Part shown: positions 33,130 through 39,531 of the stretch, piece after piece | Numbering within the stretch: the first letter of the stretch is position 1 | Layout of the letters: every line of letters starts with the position of its first letter | IMG/VR virus record: IMGVR_UViG_3300045241_000019 | Coordinates: 1-42,833 of that record | DNA: 42,833 nt | DNA from: a virus | Reading direction: 5' to 3' (one strand) | Made by a program: the position numbers and the translations under genes | Notes under the pieces: generated by a model | What the model was told of the DNA's origin: nothing | The model's input: only the letters and a program-made list of their open reading frames with translations | Database searches by the model: none

Positions 33130-33299
33130 TTCTTTTCTCCCTTATGCGGTCGAACAGCTTTCGGATGTCCGTCGCGTGGCTTGGCGTGTACTGGAATGTC
33201 GGATCTAAGATCGACTTCATCGCCGTACCTCCATGTGGTCGGTTTGAGAAAGTGCGTGGCCTCGTACCACCGGACGTAGTCACGCACCTCCTTTTTCAT
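33126..33299 (-). CDS. Small basic protein upstream of polymerase
   Basis: A 57-residue protein from ATG 33299; the stop overlaps the polymerase ATG (ATGA). It begins MKKEVRDYVRWYEATHFLKP, with basic and aromatic residues, and ends with a lysine-rich HKGEKK. It is too small for assignment. The coupling suggests it is made with the polymerase, perhaps as a clamp-like or processivity helper, but that is speculation. Confidence 0.5.
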   Translation of the reverse strand: MKKEVRDYVRWYEATHFLKPTTWRYGDEVDLRSDIPVHAKPRDGHPKAVRPHKGEKK

Positions 33300-33301
33300 C
33301 G

Positions 33302-33859
33302 TCACCCCCCAAACGGGTGCGGCGGGGTTGCCGGATGCTCCACCACGACCGGGGGCACGACCGGCGGCACGACCGGGGCTACCGGCATCGCCGCAGGCGC
33401 GAACATCTCCGCGAACGGCGGGCCTGCCGGGATCATCGGCGGGTTGGCCGGTGCCCCGTGCGGGGCTGGCTCCAGACCGGAGTCGGGGATCGCGAGCGGT
33501 GCCGGTGCCGGATTGGCCGGTGGACGGCCCCTGCCACGCCGCGCCGGGGCTGGCGGCGGCTCCGTGGGTAGCGGGGCGGGCGAGATCGCAGCCTGTGGCC
33601 CGTTCTGGAGCGGCTGCGGGGCTACGGGAGCGGCTTGCTGGGCCGCTTGGGCGTGTCGGGCATACGCTGCCTTGCGCGCCTGCTCGGAGCGCACGAACCC
33701 TTTCACCGCCTCGTCCACCAGCGCCATCACCTTGTTGGATTGCTCCAGTGCGGTAGCGAGCGCCTCGCGCGTGGTCGGGTTCGGCCCTGCGTCGATCAAC
33801 GTCCGCAGGATCGCGTTGTCGAGCGCACGGCGGGATACAACGATCAGATCGTCATCCAT
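33302..33859 (-). CDS. Helical protein with long proline-rich tail
   Basis: A 185-residue protein. Residues 1-75 form a helical domain (ISRR-type start, REALATALEQSNKVMALVDE). Residues 76-185 are disordered, with PAPLPTEPPPAPARRGRGRP, an RGRGRP-type AT-hook-like stretch near 108-115, and VPPVVPPVVV near the end. The GRGRP core is what binds the minor groove in AT hooks, so DNA binding is possible. The place between polymerase and ssDNA-binding-like genes agrees. The family is unknown. Confidence 0.55.
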   Translation of the reverse strand: MDDDLIVVSRRALDNAILRTLIDAGPNPTTREALATALEQSNKVMALVDEAVKGFVRSEQARKAAYARHAQAAQQAAPVAPQPLQNGPQAAISPAPLPTEPPPAPARRGRGRPPANPAPAPLAIPDSGLEPAPHGAPANPPMIPAGPPFAEMFAPAAMPVAPVVPPVVPPVVVEHPATPPHPFGG

Positions 33860-33877
33860 TTCTGGTTCCTTCCTTTG

Positions 33878-34663
33878 TTAGAACTTGCGGTTGCTGTTGG
33901 CGGCTGCGGCAGCGGCGGGATCGGGTGCCGGTGCAGCCTTGGGGTAGGGGAAATCCATTGCCTTCAATTCCGCCAGATAGCGAGTCTCCAGCGCGGCGAG
34001 CAACTCCGTCTGGGTGATCGGCGCGATCAGCTTGAAGGTGAACGCCCACATATTTTTCGGATCGGGCTTCAACTCCACCTCGCTCACCGCCGCGAATATC
34101 GGCAGCAGGCGCATCCCCAGATGCTTGACGTGTTCGCTGAACGCCTTGGTACTCGTCACCGGGATGCGGAGATAGCCCACGGTCGCCTTCGCCACGTCGT
34201 CCGGCGTGGCGAGCGCGCTCGCCGGGATGAGCGCGATGCGCCGCTGCTCTTTGCAGGCTTTGCCCTTGCCGCGCACCGGATCGGATTTCCACTCGTCTTT
34301 CGGGCAACCGGCGCACGTCGGATTGACGGGGTTATCCACCTCGTCGTGCGGCTTCATGTCCTCGCCCGTGAAGCTGAACGCATAGCAGGCAGGCGAGATC
34401 GGCGCATCGGCGGCATAGGGCTTGTCGTACCAGACGCGCTCATGCATCGCGCCGATCACGATCACTTGCATCCGGTTGTTCGGCACGGCCTGCCCGCCGA
34501 ATGACAGCTGGCCGTTGCGGCTGCTGAACATATTGCCGGTGACGCGCTCTGCGGCCAGACCCTGCTTCGCGTACTGGGCCATCCTGTTCGCCCACTCTGC
34601 GGGCAGCTGCTGCTCCGGCGCGGTGACATCGAGATTGCGGGGTGGAATGACGTTGTTACTCAT
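33878..34663 (-). CDS. Candidate ssDNA-binding or recombination protein with zinc-like motif
   Basis: A 261-residue protein started at 34663, with GAGGAG nine bases before ATG. The middle holds CAGCPKDEW and GKACKEQRR, a C-x2-C...C signature that recurs in a family of phage proteins near polymerase and recombination genes. The flanking strands could form an OB-like fold (QVIVIGAMHERVWY; MWAFTFKLIAP). The C-terminus is alanine/proline-rich and lacks an acidic tip. A ssDNA-binding role is inferred from context and the motif, not demonstrated. Confidence 0.5.
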   Translation of the reverse strand: MSNNVIPPRNLDVTAPEQQLPAEWANRMAQYAKQGLAAERVTGNMFSSRNGQLSFGGQAVPNNRMQVIVIGAMHERVWYDKPYAADAPISPACYAFSFTGEDMKPHDEVDNPVNPTCAGCPKDEWKSDPVRGKGKACKEQRRIALIPASALATPDDVAKATVGYLRIPVTSTKAFSEHVKHLGMRLLPIFAAVSEVELKPDPKNMWAFTFKLIAPITQTELLAALETRYLAELKAMDFPYPKAAPAPDPAAAAAANSNRKF

Positions 34664-34832
34664 GGAAATCGACTCCTCGTTTGATGATGCTGATGAAACC
34701 CCGCGCCGCGATGACCGCACTCGCACGGGAACGAAACATCTTCGACTGCACGACCGCTCGCCTGCCCTCGCACAGCACATAGCGAAACCGCTGCGGCCCT
34801 GCGCGGTTCTTGCGGATCACGATCTCGGCCAT
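34656..34832 (-). CDS. Small basic protein, YegP/DUF1508-like
   Basis: A 58-residue protein from ATG 34832, overlapping the next gene by eight bases. It reads MAEIVIRKNRAGPQRFRYVL, then VVQSKMFRSRASAVIAARGF. The strand-turn-strand-helix pattern with F.SRASA..A... resembles the DUF1508 (YegP) repeat, a small fold of unknown function. One repeat is present rather than the two of YegP itself. A tentative assignment. Confidence 0.5.
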   Translation of the reverse strand: MAEIVIRKNRAGPQRFRYVLCEGRRAVVQSKMFRSRASAVIAARGFISIIKRGVDFHE

Positions 34833-34833
34833 G

Positions 34834-35340
34834 TCACGCTCCCGTGGGAGTGCGTTGGCTGCGGGGCTTGCGCCCCAGTAGGTTGCGGTAATCCTCCCTC
34901 GTAAAGTCGTCGTGCAGCGGTGCGGGCAGGAAGATCCCGGTGGTGCGCCCGCCGTTGCCGTTCAGGCGCTTGGTGCGTTCGGCCTTGTCATCCTCTGCGA
35001 GCCGTCGCGCCAGCTGCTGCGCGTTCCACGATAGCCGCCGCAACGCGACGATGGCGTGAAGTGTCGAGCGCGCGTACTCGGCATTGAGCCTTTGTACGGA
35101 ATCCCCCACGCGCCGCTCGCCCTCCTCGCGCGGGGGCGATGGCTGGCCCCACGCTTCCTGCGGCACGTCATCCAAATCGAGCAACTCAAGGGCCACAGGA
35201 TGTTGTGTCGTGCTGGTGGGATGATCCGCGATGTACTGGGCGAAGGCGCGCACGGCTTCGGGCCGAATGCTCTTGCTCGCAGCGATAGCCTCGGCCAATT
35301 CACCCAGCGCGAAGGCGAGATCCAGATTGTCGATTTTCAT
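34834..35340 (-). CDS. Hypothetical early protein
   Basis: A 168-residue protein. Residues 1-45 are helical and alanine-rich. The middle holds acidic LDLDDVPQEAW. Residues 90-168 are basic, with RLAEDDKAERTKRLNGNGGR and DDFTREDYRNLLGRKPRSQR. No family is recognised. The start is set by the overlap of its ATG with the upstream stop; the ribosome-binding site is weak, so coupling is likely. Confidence 0.55.
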   Translation of the reverse strand: MKIDNLDLAFALGELAEAIAASKSIRPEAVRAFAQYIADHPTSTTQHPVALELLDLDDVPQEAWGQPSPPREEGERRVGDSVQRLNAEYARSTLHAIVALRRLSWNAQQLARRLAEDDKAERTKRLNGNGGRTTGIFLPAPLHDDFTREDYRNLLGRKPRSQRTPTGA

Positions 35341-35582
35341 AGGTCGTCACTCACGAATTCAACGAACCCCAGCCGCTGTGCCAGCTGCCCTGCCGGGAAC
35401 TCGTTCTTGTGTCGGTTCCAGAAGCCACGGCAGCAGGCGCTCTTGCTGTGGTGGCAGATACGGTGTCCCTTGAACCCCATGTGCGGATCACGCACGTCGT
35501 TCTCCAGCTTGCGGATGTCGAGCGAGGAATCCTTGCGATAGATGCACGTCGCGCAAGCCTTGCGCTGCACTCGGAATGTCAT
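35337..35582 (-). CDS. Cysteine/histidine-rich protein, DUF6283-like
   Basis: An 81-residue protein with KACATCIYRKDSS at the front, CHHSKSACCRGFW in the middle, and an EFPAGQLAQRLGFVEF end. The CxxC...CxH...C-C-RGF pattern fits a small zinc-binding fold like DUF6283 in phages and bacteria. I favour the ATG at 35582, which lies inside the upstream stop overlap (ATATGA). The function is unknown. Confidence 0.6.
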   Translation of the reverse strand: MTFRVQRKACATCIYRKDSSLDIRKLENDVRDPHMGFKGHRICHHSKSACCRGFWNRHKNEFPAGQLAQRLGFVEFVSDDL

Positions 35583-35707
35583 ATGCATTTCCCGAAGTAG
35601 AGGAAGCACACGCCCATGACGTAACCGGCGGTGAAGATCGCGATGACAGCAGCCAGCTGCGCGGCGTTGCGGTAGCGGCTCAATCCGCGATGCTTGAGAT
35701 CGTTCAT
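35579..35707 (-). CDS. 42-residue single-span membrane protein
   Basis: Read from ATG 35707, which overlaps the preceding stop (ATGA); the end overlaps the next ATG. The N-terminus is basic (MNDLKHRGLSRYRNA), followed by one span of about 22 residues (LAAVIAIFTAGYVMGVCFLY). The predicted topology is N-inside. A small early membrane peptide of this kind could act on the host envelope or in superinfection exclusion, but no evidence links it to either. Confidence 0.5.
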   Translation of the reverse strand: MNDLKHRGLSRYRNAAQLAAVIAIFTAGYVMGVCFLYFGKCI

Positions 35708-36030
35708 CGCCGCTCCCCGGCGAGATCGAGCAACAGCCGGAGCGCGGCGAGCAACACCTCCTCGCGCGCCGTGACCTTCGTTGCGCCGTTGGGCTTGCTC
35801 CTAGCAGGCGGTGCCCTTCGCTTGGCCCTGTGGCTGCGCTTTTTTTCATCGGGGATCGCGGCGAGCGGGATGTGCGTGACCTTCGGCTTGCGCTTGCGTT
35901 TCTTCGCAGCAAACTTTTGCAGCGCTGCCGTGTGCGGGTCTTGTGCCTCGTCGTCGGTTCGTTCCTTTTTCTTCGCTGCCATCGTCGCGCGGAATTTCGC
36001 CGTGCGCTCTGGTGTCCATGCCGTTGCCAT
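35704..36030 (-). CDS. Small lysine/arginine-rich protein
   Basis: A 108-residue highly basic protein opening MATAWTPERTAKFRATMAAK. The middle has KKRKRKPKV, and the end is a leucine-rich helix (LLAALRLLLDLAGER). I chose the second ATG (36030) of two adjacent ones because GGGAG then stands six bases away. A WTPERTAKF-type opening is common in small phage proteins. Nucleic-acid binding is plausible from charge alone. Confidence 0.55.
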   Translation of the reverse strand: MATAWTPERTAKFRATMAAKKKERTDDEAQDPHTAALQKFAAKKRKRKPKVTHIPLAAIPDEKKRSHRAKRRAPPARSKPNGATKVTAREEVLLAALRLLLDLAGERR

Positions 36031-36281
36031 CATTTGCTCCCGTTGGTGAATCGGATCGTGTTAACCCCTCGCGTGTACTGGCCCAACTCCTGCCCGCGCA
36101 CCACGTTCAGCACCTCCAGCGTGGTGCCCACAGCAGCCCAGCGCATCTCTTTCAGCGCCGCCCAGTGCGCGCGCTTCGGATCGGAGAAATACTTGCTGGG
36201 GATGCGCTTCTGCGTCTTCGCATTCCAGAGGTGGAATGGTCGGGTGGGGCAGCTGGATCTCTTCTCGGTGAGGTGTGCCAT
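36030..36281 (-). CDS. Hypothetical early protein
   Basis: An 83-residue protein from ATG 36281, overlapping the upstream stop (GTGATG) and ending at the next ATG pair. It has HLWNAKTQKRIPSKYFSDPK, a mixed basic and aromatic stretch, then AALKEMRWAAVGTTLEVLNV. It may be a small alpha/beta protein; no family is recognised. Confidence 0.55.
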   Translation of the reverse strand: MAHLTEKRSSCPTRPFHLWNAKTQKRIPSKYFSDPKRAHWAALKEMRWAAVGTTLEVLNVVRGQELGQYTRGVNTIRFTNGSK

Positions 36282-36832
36282 CACGCCGCCCGCTTCCTGT
36301 CGGCGCGCTCATAGGCGCGCAGGCTCCGGCGGATCTTGGCGATGGCCTTCGTCGCGCGATCCAGCTTGCGTTCCCACAGCGCCTCGCGCTTCATCAGCCG
36401 CTCGATGCGCTCCGCGCGCGCCGACGCTTTGGCTTCGCCCTCGTCCACCACGTCCATCTCCACCAGCGGCGGCGTCGTCACGGTGAGGTAGTCGCGCTTC
36501 AGAATCTCGCGCACCAGCTTCGCCTCAAAGCGCGCGTGCGCCTTGCTGTGGGGCCGCTCGCCGGGGTTGGCCCGTGACCACAGCAGATGCGAGAGATCGT
36601 GCGCGAGCCGCTTCCATCCGGCCTGTGCGTTGACCAGCAGCACGCCGTGGCGCACCCATGTGTAGCGGTTGCCAGTGGTGATCCGCGCAGCTGCCGGGAA
36701 TTCTCCCAGCCCCCAGCGGTAGAGCCTGCGCGCGCATCGGAGCGCGTGATCGGGGTTGATCGGCGTCGTCGGCAGCACCGTGCTGTCGCGGTAGTCGATT
36801 CCATCGTAGTGCTTGGCGATGCCGGTCTTCAT
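36281..36832 (-). CDS. Putative metal-binding protein with HDLSH motif
   Basis: A 183-residue protein. WKRLAHDLSHLLW near residues 73-85 is followed by HSKAHARFEAKL near 95-106. The H-x3-H plus a downstream H-x3-H and glutamate resemble metal-binding sites of SprT-like or other small metalloproteins, but no HExxH is present. The C-terminal 60 residues form a basic helix (EALWERKLDRATKAIAKIRR). Proteins with this histidine pattern recur in phage early regions. Enzymatic activity is unproven. Confidence 0.55.
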   Translation of the reverse strand: MKTGIAKHYDGIDYRDSTVLPTTPINPDHALRCARRLYRWGLGEFPAAARITTGNRYTWVRHGVLLVNAQAGWKRLAHDLSHLLWSRANPGERPHSKAHARFEAKLVREILKRDYLTVTTPPLVEMDVVDEGEAKASARAERIERLMKREALWERKLDRATKAIAKIRRSLRAYERADRKRAA

Positions 36833-37020
36833 TCCGACACCTCGCTCGTATCCACGTTGATGACGATGGTGCCGTCAGCATCGCGGGTGATCGTGGGTGC
36901 TGCGAACGGCAGCACGGTGCCGTTGGCGTTACGCACGACGACAGTGGGATCGGCTCCCTTGCCGTGGACGTGCGTCAAGAGGCGCGCGAGCGAATCTGCG
37001 GAGAGATCGTTGTGTCTCAT
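36829..37020 (-). CDS. Small hypothetical early protein
   Basis: A 63-residue protein with an excellent ribosome-binding site (GGAGGTG, then six bases to ATG). It has helix (DLSADSLARLLTHVHG) then strands (PTVVVRNANGTVLPF; DADGTIVINVD), and an acidic end. No family is recognised. Its stop overlaps the next ATG. Confidence 0.6.
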   Translation of the reverse strand: MRHNDLSADSLARLLTHVHGKGADPTVVVRNANGTVLPFAAPTITRDADGTIVINVDTSEVSE

Positions 37021-37023
37021 GGC

Positions 37024-37347
37024 TCACACCTCCGGTTCGTCGGGGAAGTCCACGGTGGCGTCGATGTCGGCCATCTCCACCTCGATGCCGTCCGCGATCT
37101 CGTCGCACTTCGATCCAATATCTTCGATCCAGCTGCTGACGGCTTGGCCCTTTTCACCCTCCTGCCAGCGCTCGCTCTTCTCGTCGTACTCGCCCTGCAA
37201 TCCATCCTTTGCCTCTTCGATGGTGCCGTGCAGAGCATCGAGCGCCGCGTTGTAATCTTCGACTGCACTGATCACCGCATCCTTGGCAGCGCTTGCTGCT
37301 GCGGCCTGCTCGGTGATCGTTGCGCGTACCGCTTTGCTGATCTTCAT
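37024..37347 (-). CDS. Acidic coiled-coil-like early protein
   Basis: A 107-residue acidic helical protein. The leading half is alanine-rich helix (ITEQAAAASAAKDAVISAVE), then EYDEKSERWQEGEKGQAVSS, ending in a strongly acidic tail (DIDATVDFPDEPEV). AAAGGA precedes the start in the CGAAAGGAT leader shared by other leftward genes. Charge and size recall small phage host-takeover or DNA-mimic proteins, but this is only a composition argument. Confidence 0.55.
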   Translation of the reverse strand: MKISKAVRATITEQAAAASAAKDAVISAVEDYNAALDALHGTIEEAKDGLQGEYDEKSERWQEGEKGQAVSSWIEDIGSKCDEIADGIEVEMADIDATVDFPDEPEV

Positions 37348-37350
37348 CGT

Positions 37351-37743
37351 TCATCCTTTCGGTGCGGTGAGTTTGATTTTCGCGAGATTGACGGCAACCA
37401 CGCCCTGCGGCAGATCTCCAGCCTGCTCGCGCTCGCGTACTGCGGGAATGGAGAGCCGACGATGCAGCAGATCGAACTCCCCGGTCATGCGGATGCGCGC
37501 GTACAGCTTGGGCCAATCCTCGCCCTTGTAGACGCGCTCGATGTGGATGGTGGCGGTGGCACTCGCGCCGCCAATGGTCAGGATTCCGGCGGCGTTCATC
37601 GCGGCGAGGATGCCGCGCTCCAGCTGACTGATCTGCTCGTCCACCTTCTTCAAGCGCGCCGCCAATTCATCGTGCAGCGCGTGCAGGCCGGAGAGCGTGT
37701 CGATCTCGTTGACGATGAGATCGGTGCCGTCAGTTGTAGACAT
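37351..37743 (-). CDS. First gene of the leftward replication block, unknown function
   Basis: A 130-residue protein with GGGAG seven bases upstream of ATG. Residues 15-50 form a leucine-rich coiled coil (ALHDELAARLKKVDEQISQL). The rest is alpha/beta (ATATIHIERVYKGEDW; VVAVNLAKIKLTAP). A coiled coil followed by a small globular domain recalls the phage Gp157-like siphovirus family, but I cannot confirm it. It lies about 40 bases from a candidate promoter. Confidence 0.55.
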   Translation of the reverse strand: MSTTDGTDLIVNEIDTLSGLHALHDELAARLKKVDEQISQLERGILAAMNAAGILTIGGASATATIHIERVYKGEDWPKLYARIRMTGEFDLLHRRLSIPAVREREQAGDLPQGVVAVNLAKIKLTAPKG

Positions 37744-37791
37744 CGTGCGACTCCCTTACTCGATTACTGAATTGACCTAGTGACAGGAGCG

Positions 37792-37820
37792 AATGTGCGC
37801 TCGCGCCGGAACCGTGTCAA
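37792..37820 (-). promoter_or_regulatory. Candidate promoter for leftward replication block
   Basis: On the minus strand TTGACA (37815-37820) is a perfect -35. It is preceded upstream by an AT-rich UP-like stretch (37826-37852) and followed after 17 bases by CACATT (37792-37797), only three of six -10 matches. The start would lie near 37785, about 40 bases before the first gene. The -35 and UP element are persuasive; the -10 is weak. Confidence 0.45.
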
Positions 37821-37930
37821 GGGGTAAAACAAAATAATTTTTTAACTCCGAAGTTTCTTGCGCGCGCGATCTAGGTTTTCCTGTTGTAATGAGCGGGCGG
37901 CGGGGGGAGTCGGGCCGCGCGGCGCGCGCA

Positions 37931-38020
37931 GTGAGCGCTCGCTAACGTGCGAAGTGAGCGCTCGCTCACGTTAGTGACCGCTCACGTTAGTGAGCGCTTA
38001 CTTCCCCAGTGAGCGCTCAC
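37931..38020. repeat. Five-copy palindromic iteron cluster
   Basis: Five 12-bp elements lie at 37931-37942, 37954-37965, 37974-37985, 37990-38001 and 38009-38020. The last is the perfect palindrome GTGAGCGCTCAC; the others differ by one or two bases. The second is part of a longer run GTGAGCGCTCGCTCAC. Neighbours are spaced 16-23 bases start to start, not helically even. The cluster sits between the replication-block promoter and the AAA+ unit. An origin or operator array is the best guess. Confidence 0.9.
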
Positions 38021-38169
38021 TATCACTCCGGCGCGCGGGCACGGTTTTCGCTTCGCTCGCAAAATCGGTTGGCAGTCGGCAGCTTGCTGGCAGCAAGCCG
38101 GACGCACGCAACCGGGGGCGGATCGGCGCGCAGCTGGCGCAGCTGGAGCGCTTCTGCCGGGGGCGCGCG

Positions 38170-38218
38170 ATCTCAGGGGGCGGAATTACAACACTGTTGC
38201 AATCGCGCCCCCTGAGAT
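38170..38218. repeat. 13-bp stem, 23-base loop hairpin
   Basis: ATCTCAGGGGGCG (38170-38182) and CGCCCCCTGAGAT (38206-38218) are exact reverse complements. The loop is AT-richer and contains a smaller dyad (CAACActgTTG). It has no T run, so termination is unlikely. A structural element of an origin or an RNA is possible. Confidence 0.75.
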
Positions 38219-38385
38219 TGCCGGGGGCATCTCCGGCGGGCAGCTGGCGCGGATCGCGGGCAGCTGCCGGGGGCGGGCATCCGGCGGGCAGGCTGAAACG
38301 CCCCGGCAGCAGGCTTAGAACGGGCGCAGGGGCGCGCAGCTGGCGCGCGGCAGCATCCGGCAGCTGGCAGCAGGCGCGGGCAGCT

Positions 38386-38396
38386 GGAGAGTCTCC
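38386..38396. promoter_or_regulatory. GGAGA-G-TCTCC palindrome, operator-like
   Basis: An 11-base perfect dyad around a central G. It resembles the larger palindrome at 38473 and the GAGACAGTCTC elements near the AAA+ promoter (42009-42057), so all may bind one regulator. Confidence 0.5.
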
Positions 38397-38472
38397 CGGC
38401 TGATGCGATGCGTCCCAGGAGATCTAGAATTTACTTTAACTTGTGCTGCCTGGTAGCAAGTAGGACATTTTG

Positions 38473-38487
38473 CCGGAGAGTCTCCGG
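38473..38487. promoter_or_regulatory. CCGGAGA-G-TCTCCGG palindrome, operator-like
   Basis: A perfect 7+1+7 dyad directly next to the terminator of the AAA+ unit. Its core GGAGAGTCTCC repeats that at 38386. Because a terminator stem stands just beside it, it could also act in RNA, but it lacks its own T run. Confidence 0.5.
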
Positions 38488-38489
38488 GC

Positions 38490-38525
38490 AAAAGAAAACG
38501 CCCCGGCAAGCCTGCTGCCGGGGCG
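38490..38525 (-). terminator. Rho-independent terminator of the AAA+ unit
   Basis: A 9-bp stem (CGCCCCGGC at 38499-38507 with GCCGGGGCG at 38517-38525) is followed on the minus strand by TTTTCTTTT (38490-38498). It lies 21 bases after the last leftward gene of the unit and separates it from the replication block. Confidence 0.85.
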
Positions 38526-38545
38526 CTAGGGGCGCAGCTGGCGCG

Positions 38546-38719
38546 CTAGGTGCGCTCTGCCTGCTGGAGCGCCAGCAGGCGCGCTCCGGCGATCTCCAGC
38601 AGCATCTCGCAGTCGCGCAGTGCATCCAGCGGATCGCGCCGCGCCGTGCTATCGAGCGCAGCTGTCAGCCAGTAGGACGTGGCAGGATCGGCGCGCACGG
38701 CGCGCTCCAGCGGCGTCAT
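38546..38719 (-). CDS. Small helical protein, last gene of AAA+ unit
   Basis: A 57-residue protein from ATG 38719, overlapping the previous stop (TGATG). It is helical and leucine/alanine-rich (TSYWLTAALDSTARRDPLDAL; CEMLLEIAGARLLALQQAER). A DPLDAL.D..ML pattern recurs in small phage proteins. No function is known. Confidence 0.55.
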   Translation of the reverse strand: MTPLERAVRADPATSYWLTAALDSTARRDPLDALRDCEMLLEIAGARLLALQQAERT

Positions 38720-38976
38720 CAGTGCATCCCGGCTTTGCCGATAGCAGCAGCAGCGAGCGCAGCTGCCGCGCGCGCCTCTTCGCTCTCGCTCTCCAGCTGC
38801 GCCTCTCCGTGCTGCGCGTCTGCTGCATCAGCAGCGAGCGCGTTATCGTGCGCCTCGCGCGCACGTTGCATCACTTCGCGGAAGCGCTCCATAAAATCCG
38901 CGAATTCATCCTGCGACAAATCCGCGATCAGCGACAACAGGATCAGCGGACGCACTGACTGCATACGATCAGACAT
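38719..38976 (-). CDS. Small acidic helical protein
   Basis: An 85-residue protein, helical throughout, with DLSQDEFADFMERFREVMQR followed by an alanine/glutamate-rich tail. GTCGAAAGGT stands before the ATG, nearly identical to the leader of the preceding gene. A helical, acidic, alanine-rich peptide could be an adaptor to the AAA+ ATPase upstream; that is conjecture from operon membership. Confidence 0.55.
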   Translation of the reverse strand: MSDRMQSVRPLILLSLIADLSQDEFADFMERFREVMQRAREAHDNALAADAADAQHGEAQLESESEEARAAAALAAAAIGKAGMH

Positions 38977-38978
38977 GA

Positions 38979-39128
38979 TTAACCTTTCGACTTGAGGATT
39001 GAAACGATTGCCAGCACGACGCAAACCGCGACAACAAAATAGAGCGCGAGAGGTTCCTGCGCGCCGTGCAAGTGCGCGCCGTGCGTTGCGTGGCATTCCG
39101 ACGTTGCGACTGCGAGACTGCGAAACAT
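38979..39128 (-). CDS. 49-residue single-span membrane protein
   Basis: From ATG 39128, with GTCGAAAGGT eight bases before the start. Residues 1-26 contain several histidines (CHATHGAHLHG), which could bind a metal. Residues 28-45 are one hydrophobic span (LALYFVVAVCVVLAIVSIL), ending KSKG. The basic C-terminal end favours N-outside. It ends two bases before the next ATG. Confidence 0.55.
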   Translation of the reverse strand: MFRSLAVATSECHATHGAHLHGAQEPLALYFVVAVCVVLAIVSILKSKG

Positions 39129-39148
39129 GATTTACCTTTCGACGTTGC

Positions 39149-39195
39149 GGGCAACAGGTTTGCCCCCAATGCGCCGCGCGAGCCTCGCGCGGCGC
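39149..39195 (-). repeat. Tandem intergenic hairpins in AAA+ unit
   Basis: A 6-bp hairpin (GGGCAA at 39149-39154 with TTGCCC at 39160-39165) and an 11-bp hairpin (GCGCCGCGCGA at 39171-39181 with TCGCGCGGCGC at 39185-39195, 3-base loop) fill the 79-base gap between two leftward genes. No T run follows on either strand. They may stabilise or process the mRNA, giving different levels of upstream and downstream genes. Confidence 0.7.
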
Positions 39196-39207
39196 ATGGA
39201 GAGTGCC

Positions 39208-39531
39208 CTAGTGCCCCGAATGCCAGCTGCCGCCCCCGTCGTGCGAATGCACGCCTGTTGCGATTGCCAGCCGGGAGACTTTGACGCCAGCGAGTGCCTC
39301 TGCCCGCGCGACGGCGCGGCGCACTTCCGGCGTATTCATCAGCGCACGATAGGCGCACAAGTCGGACACTCCGGCGTTATCTTTCCAGCCACGGAACGCC
39401 AGCGCTCCATTGCGCCCGACGACGACAGTAACTTCTCCGGCGCGGATCGCATCCTGCAATCGCCGGAGCGCGGACTGCTGCGCCGTTTTCTGTTGCTGCG
39501 TGAGATCGGTTTGCGTCGTGCAAGTCATCAT
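39208..39531 (-). CDS. Hypothetical protein of AAA+ unit
   Basis: A 107-residue protein; the ATG at 39531 overlaps the previous stop, and a second ATG at 39528 has slightly better spacing from GGAG. Residues 10-30 are a glutamine-rich helix (LTQQQKTAQQSALRRLQDAI), then a strand-rich core (VTVVVGRNGALAFRGWKDN), then a helix (VRRAVARAEALAGVKVSRL) and a histidine/glycine end. It could be a small DNA-binding or regulatory protein; no family is recognised. Confidence 0.5.
   Translation of the reverse strand: MMTCTTQTDLTQQQKTAQQSALRRLQDAIRAGEVTVVVGRNGALAFRGWKDNAGVSDLCAYRALMNTPEVRRAVARAEALAGVKVSRLAIATGVHSHDGGGSWHSGH

Larger units (their letters stand above)
38021..38490. other. Gene-free GC-rich repeat region
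   Basis: This 470-base stretch has no gene I can support. An open frame on the plus strand (37990-38403) is of low-complexity composition without a ribosome-binding site. CAGCTG occurs at least seven times between 38120 and 38390, usually as GCAGCTGGCGCG or CAGCTGCCGGGGGCG. It also holds a long hairpin (38170-38218) and two palindromes (38386, 38473). The AT-rich patch 38427-38470 is unlike its surroundings and could hold a leftward promoter, but no good -10/-35 pair stands out. Confidence 0.6.

Noticed and set aside
37931-38020. CRISPR-like array
   Set aside because: Repeats are 12-bp palindromes spaced by 4-11 bases, with no spacers of 30-40 bases.
38040-38075. Bidirectional terminator-like CGGTTTTCGC...GCAAAATCG
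   Set aside because: Arms pair imperfectly, the stem is short, and a far better terminator exists at 38490-38525.
37990-38403. Plus-strand open frame of 137 codons over the repeat region
   Set aside because: Arginine/glycine/alanine low-complexity product, start inside an iteron, no ribosome-binding site. Open by GC-rich composition only.
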